Assembly: GCA_025937035.1 (NCBI GenBank)
Contig: JAICSG010000175.1
Location: 1-7,536 of the forward strand
DNA length: 7,536 bases
From: Thermoanaerobaculia bacterium
GTDB taxonomy: Bacteria; Acidobacteriota; Thermoanaerobaculia; Multivoradales; UBA5704
Direction of reading: 5' to 3'
Numbering within the stretch: position 1 is the stretch's first letter; each line of letters starts with the position of its first letter. The notes below the pieces were generated by a model. The model saw nothing but the letters and a program-made list of their open reading frames with translations. It did no database searches and was not told the origin of the DNA. Positions 1-5,963 of this stretch are shown here, piece by piece. The position numbers and the translations under genes are program-made.

Positions 1-459
1 TGCCGGCGCGAGCGCGAGAAGGACCTCGCCCTCGACGCCCTGCTCCAGCGCGACGCCCTGCCGGTGCGCGCCGACTTCCGGGACTCGGTGATGTCCGTCC
101 TGCCGACCGCCGGCTGGGAGGCCCGCTCCCCCCGTGCCTGGCGCTTCACCGCGGCGGTGATCGTGCTGCTGGGCGCCCTCGCCGCGGCCCTGATGGCCGC
201 CGGCTCCTCCTCCTCGGGGCTCGGCACCCTCGCCGCGGTGGCCGGGATGGTCCAGGCCGCCGTGGTGGCCGGCGCCGGCCTGCTCGGCGCCTCCTGGAGG
301 GGGCTCGGGATGGTGATCGACAAGGTGATCGCCTCGCCGGTGAGCCTCGGCGCCTTCGGCTTCCTCGTGCTCTGCCTCAATCTGTTCCTGATTTCGCTGA
401 TCCGCCGCAAGCGGCCCGCGGGCGCGGCGGCGGCCCAGCGCTCCGGACGGAATCCGTAG
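1..459 (+). CDS. Putative anti-sigma factor, membrane part (5' truncated)
   Basis: The reading frame is open from the first base, so the gene begins upstream; 152 residues are visible before the TAG stop. It opens with CRREREKDLALDALL, which looks like the end of a zf-HC2 anti-sigma zinc finger (final Cys of the HxxxCxxC motif, then a charged helix), but the rest of that motif is outside the window. A short linker with GWEARSPRAWR leads to three probable membrane segments at about visible residues 48-67, 75-97 and 114-135, and a basic tail (IRRKRP) that should be cytoplasmic. Anti-sigma factors of this type hold an ECF sigma factor at the inner membrane. The next gene, a bactofilin-like membrane protein 19 bases downstream, fits an envelope-related regulon. 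The call rests on a partial motif and context; a plain multi-pass membrane protein of unknown function is the alternative. A GTG at 64 is an internal codon, not a convincing start. Confidence 0.55.
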   Translation, partial: CRREREKDLALDALLQRDALPVRADFRDSVMSVLPTAGWEARSPRAWRFTAAVIVLLGALAAALMAAGSSSSGLGTLAAVAGMVQAAVVAGAGLLGASWRGLGMVIDKVIASPVSLGAFGFLVLCLNLFLISLIRRKRPAGAAAAQRSGRNP

Positions 460-465
460 ATCGCG

Positions 466-471
466 TAAGAT
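466..471 (+). promoter_or_regulatory. Possible -10 element giving a leaderless transcript
   Basis: TAAGAT fits the TAnnnT core of a sigma-70-type -10 box and ends 7 bases before the GTG start at 479, so a transcript starting here would have almost no leader. No ribosome binding site precedes that GTG, which agrees with leaderless translation or with read-through and coupling from the preceding gene. No good -35 box is visible. Weak evidence. Confidence 0.2.
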
Positions 472-478
472 CTCCGGT

Positions 479-1381
479 GTGAAAACACTGCTGCCCCTCC
501 TGCTGCTGGCCTTGGCCGTTCCGGCCGCCGCCCAGGCCCCCGCGCCTGGGGCCGAGCCGGCGCTGCGCCTGGAGGCGGGGAGCACCACGGGGCAGCAGCT
601 GGTGGCCATCGGCCGGGACGTCAGCGTCGAGGGGGAGGCGCTCTCGGACGTCGCCGCCCTGAACGGCTCGGTCGACGTCTCCGGGAAAGTGGACGGCAGC
701 GTGATCGTGCTGCGCGGCGACGCGCGGCTCGCCCCCACGGCCCGCGTGGCCGGCGACGTCTATGTGGTCGGCGGCCGCATCCACGCCGCCCGGGGGGCGC
801 AGACGGGGGGGCGCATGGTCTCCTACCCCAACGCGCCCAACGCCTGGCTGACCCTGCTCGAGGGGCCGTCGATCGGGCTCGGCTTCGCCTCCCGCCTGGT
901 GCTGGGGGCGAAGCTGGCGCTGGTGGCCTCCTGGGCCCTGCTGCTCCTCCTCTTCTTCGCCACCAGCGGCCGGCAATTGATCGAGACCGCCGAGGGGGTG
1001 CGCCGCGAGCCGTTCCGCAGCTTCTTCGTGGGCCTGACCGGGGTGGTCTGCCTGGTGCTGACCGCCCTCTTTCTCACCGCCTTCGCCCGCGGCATCCTGG
1101 GTGTCCCCTTCGTGGTGCTGATCGTCCTGCTGGGGATCGTGCTCAAGCTCTGGGGGACGGTGGCGGTCTTCTACGCCCTGGGGGACTGGCTCTCCCGCCA
1201 CGTCTTCCGCCGCCGCTTCCAGCCGCTCAACGCCGCCACCATCGGCCTGCTGGTGCTCGGCGCGGTCAAGTTTCTGCCCTGGCTGGGCGTGCTCGCCTGG
1301 TACGTGGTGACGCTGATCGGCGTCGGCGCCGCCCTGTCGACCAAGCTCGGCCGGCGGGAGCCCTGGTTCGAGCTGGCCTAG
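479..1381 (+). CDS. Bactofilin-like (polymer-forming) repeat protein with membrane anchor
   Basis: The 300-residue product starts with a clear signal peptide (MKTLLPLLLLALAVPAAAQA, cleavage likely after about residue 20). Residues ~30-117 form short beta repeats (VSVEGEALSDVAALNGSVDV, then GKVDGSVIVLRGDARL and ARVAGDVYVVGGRI), the alternating pattern of bactofilin/polymer-forming right-handed beta-helix domains. The remainder, from ~135, is hydrophobic with four to five membrane segments (about 143-161, 181-203, 208-231 and 253-287) separated by basic loops. The beta domain would therefore lie outside the inner membrane, unlike cytoplasmic bactofilins. GTG at 479 is chosen because it is the only start that keeps the signal peptide; the first in-frame ATG lies far inside. 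No Shine-Dalgarno sequence precedes it, suggesting coupling to the upstream gene or leaderless initiation. Probable role in cell envelope structure, perhaps under control of the neighbouring anti-sigma system; exact function unknown. Confidence 0.7.
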   Translation: MKTLLPLLLLALAVPAAAQAPAPGAEPALRLEAGSTTGQQLVAIGRDVSVEGEALSDVAALNGSVDVSGKVDGSVIVLRGDARLAPTARVAGDVYVVGGRIHAARGAQTGGRMVSYPNAPNAWLTLLEGPSIGLGFASRLVLGAKLALVASWALLLLLFFATSGRQLIETAEGVRREPFRSFFVGLTGVVCLVLTALFLTAFARGILGVPFVVLIVLLGIVLKLWGTVAVFYALGDWLSRHVFRRRFQPLNAATIGLLVLGAVKFLPWLGVLAWYVVTLIGVGAALSTKLGRREPWFELA

Positions 1382-1402
1382 CTCTGATACGCTCGGGGTC
1401 TA

Positions 1403-1419
1403 CCGCCGCGCTGCGGCGG
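1403..1419 (+). other. Perfect hairpin just upstream of the dehydrogenase gene
   Basis: CCGCCGC at 1403-1409 pairs exactly with GCGGCGG at 1413-1419 around a 3-base GCT loop. The 3' arm runs directly into the purine-rich ribosome binding site. There is no T-tract, so it is not a standard intrinsic terminator; it could attenuate read-through from the upstream gene or act as a 5' stabiliser or translation-modulating stem. In sequence this GC-rich, a 7-bp stem can also arise by chance. Confidence 0.4.
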
Positions 1420-1427
1420 AGGGAGGG
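1418..1427 (+). promoter_or_regulatory. Strong ribosome binding site of the dehydrogenase gene
   Basis: GGAGGGAGGG lies 11 bases before the ATG at 1439 and is one of the best Shine-Dalgarno sequences in the window. It is followed by an AT-richer, probably unstructured segment (TCTACATTTC) up to the start codon, so efficient initiation is expected unless the overlapping hairpin at 1403-1419 hides its first bases. Confidence 0.7.
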
Positions 1428-1438
1428 ATCTACATTTC

Positions 1439-2302
1439 ATGGATTCGATTCGTACGATCGGGGTCGTCGGCGCGGGCACGATGGGGCACGGCATCGCCCA
1501 GGTAGCCGCGCAGAGTGGATATCAGGTCACGCTGGTGGACGCGGTGCCGGCGGCGCTGGAGCGCGGCCGGGCCCAGATCGGCAAGGGGCTGGAGCGGCTG
1601 GTCGCCAAGGGGAAGCTCGCCGCCGGGGACCGCGACCAGGCCCTGGGCCGGCTGACCACCGGCGGCGATCTGGCGGCCCTGGCCGGGGCCGACCTCGTGG
1701 TCGAGGCGGTGGTCGAGCGCGAGGACGTCAAGCGCGGCGTGCTCTCCGAGCTCGACCGCGTCTGCCCGGCGCGGACCATCCTCGCCACCAACACCAGCTC
1801 GATCTCGATCACCCGGCTCGCGGCCTCCACCTCGCGGCCGGAGAAGGTGATCGGCATGCACTTCATGAACCCCGTGCCGGTGATGCAGCTCGTCGAGGTC
1901 ATCCGCGGCCTCGCCACCAGCCAGGAGACCTGGGACGCCGTCGAGGCCGCCTCCCGCAAGATGGGCAAGACCCCGGTCGAGGTGCACGACGCCCCCGGAT
2001 TCGTCTCCAACCGGGTCCTGATGCCGATGATCAACGAGGCCATTTTCTGCCTTTACGAAGGTGTTGGGAAGGCGGAGGCCATCGATGAGGTTATGAAGCT
2101 GGGGATGAACCACCCGATGGGCCCCCTGGCGCTGGCGGACCTGATCGGCCTCGACGTCTGCCTCGACATCCTGCGGGTCCTGCAGCAGGGGTTCGGCGAT
2201 CCCAAGTACCGCCCCTGCCCGCTGCTGGTCAAGATGGTCGACGCCGGCCGTCTCGGCCGCAAGTCGGGCCGCGGCTTCTACGAGTACGGGGAAGGAAAGT
2301 AG
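1439..2302 (+). CDS. hbd: 3-hydroxybutyryl-CoA dehydrogenase
   Basis: The 287-residue product has the full length of single-domain bacterial 3-hydroxyacyl-CoA dehydrogenases (FadB2/PaaH/Hbd family). It interconverts acetoacetyl-CoA (3-oxoacyl-CoA) and 3-hydroxybutyryl-CoA with NAD(P)H in the cytoplasm. The N-terminal Rossmann fold shows the dinucleotide motif GAGTMG at 11-16, with an acidic residue (Asp34) at the end of the second strand, which favours NAD(H). Catalytic residues are in place: Ser120 in NTSS, His141 in GMHFMNPVP, Glu153 and Asn191 in PGFVSNR; their spacing matches the Ser/His/Asn set of characterised enzymes. The C-terminal helical dimerisation domain contains the family segments [17 protein letters not shown] and [11 protein letters not shown]. 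The ATG has a strong ribosome binding site. It sits 6 bases ahead of the TPR gene and probably shares a transcript with it. It may serve fatty acid or polyester breakdown, or butyrate-type pathways; no other pathway gene is visible to decide. Confidence 0.95.
   Translation: MDSIRTIGVVGAGTMGHGIAQVAAQSGYQVTLVDAVPAALERGRAQIGKGLERLVAKGKLAAGDRDQALGRLTTGGDLAALAGADLVVEAVVEREDVKRGVLSELDRVCPARTILATNTSSISITRLAASTSRPEKVIGMHFMNPVPVMQLVEVIRGLATSQETWDAVEAASRKMGKTPVEVHDAPGFVSNRVLMPMINEAIFCLYEGVGKAEAIDEVMKLGMNHPMGPLALADLIGLDVCLDILRVLQQGFGDPKYRPCPLLVKMVDAGRLGRKSGRGFYEYGEGK
2288..2299 (+). promoter_or_regulatory. Ribosome binding site of the TPR gene inside the dehydrogenase 3' end
   Basis: GGGGAAGGAAAG covers the last codons of the dehydrogenase and lies about 9 bases before the ATG at 2309. 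The nearer GAAGG touches the start codon and is too close to act. The placement implies that the two genes are translated from one message. Confidence 0.5.
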
Positions 2303-2308
2303 CGAAGG

Positions 2309-4153
2309 ATGTACTGCCAGGTCTGTGGAGCACCCAACCGGGACGATCACGAATTCTGCGTCCGCTGCCACCAGAAGCTCCTGGTGCTCTCGGGCTCTCT
2401 CCGCGAGGAGGAGGAGGCCTACGAGGAGAGCGGCGAGGAGAGCTTCTCCTTCGACGAGCACCTGCTCGAGCGGATCTCGATCCTGGAGGAGGCGGTCAAG
2501 CGCACGGCCGAGACCGTCCGCCAGCTCCTCGGCGCCCTGCACAAGCAGGAGAAGAACATCCTCATCAACCAGACCGGCCTCTCCGCCCTGCGCGAGCTCC
2601 TGGAGACGAAGAAGTACATCGGCTGGGACGAGTGGAGCGAGCTCTGGGAGTCCAAGATGGACTACCAGCTCCTGGCCCTGGAGAAGCGCGAGCGCTTCCT
2701 GGCCACCAAGGAGCGCATCGCCGGCCTCTACCACGGCGACAAGCGGAAGCTCTTCCTCCAGTACCTGGAGGACGCCGAGTACGCCCTCTTCGCCTTCGAC
2801 ATCGAGCGGGCCGTGGGCGCCCTGGAGGCCGCCTACAAGCTCGACCGCGGCAACTACGAGCTCGCCTACTTCCTCGGCGAGACCCACTTCAACGAGGCCA
2901 ACAGCGAGGCCGCGCTGGGCTACTTCGCCCGCGTGCTGGAGGTCAAGCCGGACCACTACGAGGGCCTGGTCTACAGCGGCGTCATCCACTACGAGAACGG
3001 CGACCATGCCCGGGCCGAGGAGTTCCTGAAGCGGGCGGTGGTGGTCTACCCGGACAGCTTCCTGCCCCACTTCAGCCTCGGAGCGGTCTACGCCGGCAAG
3101 GGGGATCTCGCCAAGGCGGTCCTCTTCCTGGAGCGGGCGGTCGAGGTCGATCCGGTCCCCCAGGCCCTCTACCTGCTCGGGAGCTGCTACTACGAGATGG
3201 GCAAGCTCTCCTCGGCCGTGCACTACCTCCAGGAGTCGGTGCGCCACGATCCGGCCTTCGAGGAGGCCCACCACCTGCTGGGGCTCGCCTATCTCGACCG
3301 CCACTGGACGCGCAAGGCGCTCGACGCCTTCCGCCAGGCGCAGCGGCTCAACCCCAAGCGGCTCCAGTACCAGGACCTGGTGAGCTACCTCTCCGGCCAC
3401 AACGGCGCGCCGCTCCCCGAGGTGGACGGCGAGGCCGCCGTCTGGTTCCGCAAAGGGGAGGAGTACCGCTCGCGCGACAACCTCAAGCAGGCTCACTCCT
3501 GCTACCGGCGCGCCCTGGCCCTCGATCCGGAGAACCCGACGCTGCTGATGTCCTACGCCCTGCTCTGCCTGAACATGAACCGCAGCCAGGAGATCGAGGC
3601 GGTGACGCGCAAGGTGCTCGACCTGAACCCCGGCGAGACCCTCAAGGCTACCGCCTACGCGGCGTTGATCGAGGCGATGCGCAGCCAGGGGAAGTTCCGC
3701 GAGGGGAACCGCATCGGCGAGCGGCTGCTCGACGAGGGGAGCTCCAACTTCACCAAGTCGATCGCCTACTACGAGATGGCCTACAACCTGGCGGAGATGG
3801 AGGAGGACCTCGACGAGGCCCTCGACTACGCCCGGCGGTCGGTCGAGCTGGCGCCGGACGAGATCAAGCAGTTCCCGCTGGCCGCCCTCGGCTGGGTGCA
3901 CTACAAGCGCAAGGAGTTCGACAAGGCTGTCGACTTCCTCGCGCGGTCGAGCGAGCTCGGCGCCTCGCCCACCACGCTCACCCATCTCGGGATGGCCCTC
4001 CTGGCCTCTGGCGAGGAGGACCAGGCCCGCTCGGTGCTCGCCCAGGCCCGCTCCCTCGGCGAGCGCGGCGAGGCGTTGCAGGAGAAGATGATGGAGTGCA
4101 TGAAGGACTCCGCCCGCCTCATCGAGCGCGCCCGCCGGGGCCCAAGGAAATAG
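2309..4153 (+). CDS. Zinc-ribbon TPR-repeat protein, cytoplasmic, function unknown
   Basis: The 614-residue product starts with a four-cysteine zinc ribbon, Cys3-x2-Cys6-x10-Cys17-x2-Cys20. An acidic linker (about 32-50) follows, then a charged helical, probably coiled-coil region (about 51-140) with a tryptophan-rich patch GWDEWSELWE at 105-114. From about 155 to 585 the protein is a series of roughly twelve TPR units, clearest at 183-216, 217-250, 251-283, 284-317, 318-351, 377-410 and 522-554 (signatures such as ALGYFARVLEVKPD, AEEFLKRAVVVYPDS and AHSCYRRALALDPEN). A proline-containing gap at about 352-376 splits the array into two blocks. There is no signal peptide or membrane segment, so it should be cytosolic. 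TPR arrays bind protein partners, and the zinc ribbon may bind nucleic acid or protein, so an adaptor or scaffold role is likely. The specific partner cannot be read from sequence. It follows the dehydrogenase by 6 bases and is probably cotranscribed with it. Confidence 0.85.
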   Translation: MYCQVCGAPNRDDHEFCVRCHQKLLVLSGSLREEEEAYEESGEESFSFDEHLLERISILEEAVKRTAETVRQLLGALHKQEKNILINQTGLSALRELLETKKYIGWDEWSELWESKMDYQLLALEKRERFLATKERIAGLYHGDKRKLFLQYLEDAEYALFAFDIERAVGALEAAYKLDRGNYELAYFLGETHFNEANSEAALGYFARVLEVKPDHYEGLVYSGVIHYENGDHARAEEFLKRAVVVYPDSFLPHFSLGAVYAGKGDLAKAVLFLERAVEVDPVPQALYLLGSCYYEMGKLSSAVHYLQESVRHDPAFEEAHHLLGLAYLDRHWTRKALDAFRQAQRLNPKRLQYQDLVSYLSGHNGAPLPEVDGEAAVWFRKGEEYRSRDNLKQAHSCYRRALALDPENPTLLMSYALLCLNMNRSQEIEAVTRKVLDLNPGETLKATAYAALIEAMRSQGKFREGNRIGERLLDEGSSNFTKSIAYYEMAYNLAEMEEDLDEALDYARRSVELAPDEIKQFPLAALGWVHYKRKEFDKAVDFLARSSELGASPTTLTHLGMALLASGEEDQARSVLAQARSLGERGEALQEKMMECMKDSARLIERARRGPRK

Positions 4154-4160
4154 CCGCCTT

Positions 4161-4178
4161 TGAGCCTCCGAGGGCTCA
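4161..4178. terminator. Hairpin between convergent genes, possible weak bidirectional terminator
   Basis: TGAGCC at 4161-4166 pairs exactly with GGCTCA at 4173-4178 around a 6-base loop. It sits in the 22-base gap between the TPR gene stop and the Nudix gene stop, and its right arm contains the Nudix TGA. Neither strand has a T-tract after the stem, so this is at best a weak or Rho-assisted terminator; position is the main argument. Confidence 0.4.
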
Positions 4179-4799
4179 GCGCCCCAGGCCTGGGATCTCC
4201 TCCAAGTGGGGCAGGGGGGCGTCGAGGACGTCCGAGAAGAGGGTGAGGACGCGGAAGGTCAGCCCCCAGATGGCGGCGTCCCGGAAGCGGATGGCCGGGT
4301 AGAGCAGCCTGGTCCCCTCACGCATCCACTCGAAACGGCCGGCGTTGCGAGGATCCCAGAGATGGGCGAGGGGGATCCAATAGGCCTCGGCCACCTCGTC
4401 GCTGGTGGCGAAGGGGCTAAGCTCCTCGCCCAGGTAATAGACGAAGGGGGAGAGGACCATCCGGCGGTCGCCGCCGCCGAGACGTACCAGCACGTGCGAG
4501 AGCGGACCGATCCAGTGGGACTCGCCGATCGCGAGGCCGACCTCCTCCAGGGTCTCCCGCTCGGCCACGGCGCGCGGGCCGGAGTCCTCCGGAGAGGCGC
4601 GGCCGCCCGGCAGGGCCATGTGGCCGGACCAGGGGTCGAGAGGGTGCTCGGCTCGCCGGATGGCGCAGATCGAGAGGTCGGTCCCGGTGCCCGCCAGCAC
4701 CAGCGCCACCGCCGCCTCGGCGTGGTCCGGCTCGCGGGCGACCAGGGTCGGCTGGTGCCGGGAGAGGGCTTCGCGGATCTGCTCGATGGTGAACGGCAT
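4176..4799 (-). CDS. Nudix hydrolase, CoA-pyrophosphatase type
   Basis: The 207-residue product carries a Nudix box: PGGRASPED at 64-72 followed by RETLEEVGL at 81-89, which supplies the metal-binding glutamates. The stretch before it, DPWSGHMALPGG at 55-66, resembles the conserved segment that marks the NudL/NUDT7-like CoA pyrophosphatase group. Such enzymes cut CoA or acyl-CoA to a 3'-phosphoadenosine nucleotide and phosphopantetheine (acyl-phosphopantetheine). Later segments (AYWIPLAHLWDPRNAGRFEW, then AIWGLTFRVL near 177-186) also suit the family. Here the spacing between the box glycine and the REUXEE core is one or two residues longer than the textbook pattern, as also occurs in CoA-type members. 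It is the last gene of the minus-strand operon, starting 3 bases after the NadR stop, with AGGA 8 bases before its ATG. Substrate is inferred, not shown; other nucleoside diphosphate derivatives are possible. Confidence 0.88.
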   Translation of the reverse strand: MPFTIEQIREALSRHQPTLVAREPDHAEAAVALVLAGTGTDLSICAIRRAEHPLDPWSGHMALPGGRASPEDSGPRAVAERETLEEVGLAIGESHWIGPLSHVLVRLGGGDRRMVLSPFVYYLGEELSPFATSDEVAEAYWIPLAHLWDPRNAGRFEWMREGTRLLYPAIRFRDAAIWGLTFRVLTLFSDVLDAPLPHLEEIPGLGR

Positions 4800-4802
4800 G
4801 GG

Positions 4803-5951
4803 TCAGATCCTATGGATTTCCGCGTCCGGACGGGACGCCAGGGATAGGGCCGGCCCGGCGAGCCGCCACCCCTCCGCCACGAGGCGGTCGATCGCGGCCA
4901 GGCCCTGAGCCAAGCGCTCGGACCGGGAGCCGCGCAGGACGGTCCAGGGGCGGCCGGTCTCGTCCATCCGTTCCATGAAGCGCCGGGTCATCCAGGGGCG
5001 CAGGTGCTCGCCGTCGCGCAGCCCGTCCTGCTCGAAGGGGACGCCGGCGTGGTCGGTCAGCAGGTAGAGGTCGTGCCGGCAGCGGTCGGCGATCGCCTCC
5101 ACCCCGGGGTGGCGCGACCCCAGATAGCGCTCGTACCAGACCCCGGTGGCGAAGGCGTCGGTGTCGCAGACGAGCACGGGCGACCCTACGGCGGCGGCCA
5201 TGTCCTCGTCCGCGTTCTGGCGCTCGGCGATGGTCAGGAAGTCGCCGTCCGTCCAGCGGAGGTCCTCCATGGTGGGCGGCCTGCGGCCGGCCGCGGCGGC
5301 CTGGGCGGCCAATGCCGCCAGCTTTTCCTCGGTGTAGGCCCGGCCGTATTCCGCCACCCACCCGGTCGCCGTCCAGATCCCTCCCCGCGAAGCCAGGGCG
5401 GCGGCGATCTCGCGGGAGACTGTGGTGGTGCCGGTCGACTCGGAGCCGATCACCACCACCCGCTTGGCCAGCCCGGTCCGCGCCGGTGGGCGCAGCCAGC
5501 GCCAGTGCCCCGCCACGTCGGCGCGCAGGGCGGTGCTCCGCACGGGGGCGCCCATGCGCTCGGGGTCCACCCGCACGTGTGCCGCGCCCAGGCGGCGGCA
5601 GACCTCGCCCCCCTCCAGACGGGCGGTGAAGACGGCGTCCACCCGCGCCGCGGGCGGCGGGAGCCGGTCCTCGATGGTGACCCGGGCGACCACCGCCTCG
5701 ACCAGGGCCGGATCGAAGGGCTGATCGCCGTGGTCCCCCACGATCCGCACCGTGGGCTGGCCGGCGTGAGCGGCCCGCATCCAGGCGAGGCGGTCGGCGA
5801 GCGGGATCGACTCCTCCGGGGAGGCGATCACGGCCACGGTGACCCGGTCGCACCGGGCGGCGGCGGTCTCGATCAGCCGGTGATGCCCCTCGTGGGGCGG
5901 GTAGAACCGGCCGAAGACGAGCCCGTGGCGGTAGCGGACGGCATCTTTCAT
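4803..5951 (-). CDS. nadR: NadR-like NMN adenylyltransferase / ribosylnicotinamide kinase
   Basis: This 382-residue protein fuses two NAD-synthesis domains. The N-terminal nucleotidyltransferase domain (about 8-150) has GRFYPPHEGH at 14-23, the (H/T)xGH adenylyl-transfer motif, and RSTALR at 138-143, matching the conserved ISxTxxR motif; it should make NAD from NMN and ATP. The C-terminal kinase domain (from about 163) starts with a P-loop, GSESTGTTT at 169-177, followed by AEYGRAYTEE at 200-209, a kinase-domain motif, and an acidic DTDAF at 253-257; it should phosphorylate nicotinamide riboside. The P-loop lacks the usual lysine (Thr175 in GxxxxGKT); from memory, a GTTT form also occurs in some actinobacterial NadR-like proteins, so activity is possible. 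There is no helix-turn-helix domain, so unlike enterobacterial NadR it is not a DNA-binding repressor. It starts 12 bases after the B3/B4 gene and lacks a Shine-Dalgarno sequence, the preceding bases being C-rich. Coupling to the upstream gene is likely. Confidence 0.9.
   Translation of the reverse strand: MKDAVRYRHGLVFGRFYPPHEGHHRLIETAAARCDRVTVAVIASPEESIPLADRLAWMRAAHAGQPTVRIVGDHGDQPFDPALVEAVVARVTIEDRLPPPAARVDAVFTARLEGGEVCRRLGAAHVRVDPERMGAPVRSTALRADVAGHWRWLRPPARTGLAKRVVVIGSESTGTTTVSREIAAALASRGGIWTATGWVAEYGRAYTEEKLAALAAQAAAAGRRPPTMEDLRWTDGDFLTIAERQNADEDMAAAVGSPVLVCDTDAFATGVWYERYLGSRHPGVEAIADRCRHDLYLLTDHAGVPFEQDGLRDGEHLRPWMTRRFMERMDETGRPWTVLRGSRSERLAQGLAAIDRLVAEGWRLAGPALSLASRPDAEIHRI
4808..4811 (-). 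promoter_or_regulatory. Ribosome binding site of the Nudix gene
   Basis: On the minus strand AGGA lies 8 bases before the ATG at 4799, within the last codons of the nadR-like gene. It supports this start and translation from the shared operon message. Confidence 0.45.
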
Positions 5952-5963
5952 GGGAGGAGGATT

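Noticed and set aside
377..1201. Minus-strand open frame opposite the bactofilin-like gene
   Set aside because: The translation is His/Gln/Gly-rich with no domain, while the plus strand encodes a signal peptide, beta repeats and membrane helices.
1430..3985. Very long open frame of 851 codons on the minus strand
   Set aside because: It is antisense to the dehydrogenase and TPR genes, both of which have clear domains. The translation is a low-complexity Leu/Val/Glu/Gly mix with no motif, as expected for a shadow of G/C-ending codons.
4183..4194. 12-base perfect palindrome CCCAGGCCTGGG
   Set aside because: It lies inside the last codons of the Nudix gene and occurs once; in DNA this GC-rich it is readily explained by chance, and nothing ties it to an operator.
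2632..4302. Second plus-strand open frame overlapping the TPR gene
   Set aside because: It is a frame-shifted shadow with an Arg/Pro/Gly-rich translation; the TPR frame has conserved repeats throughout.
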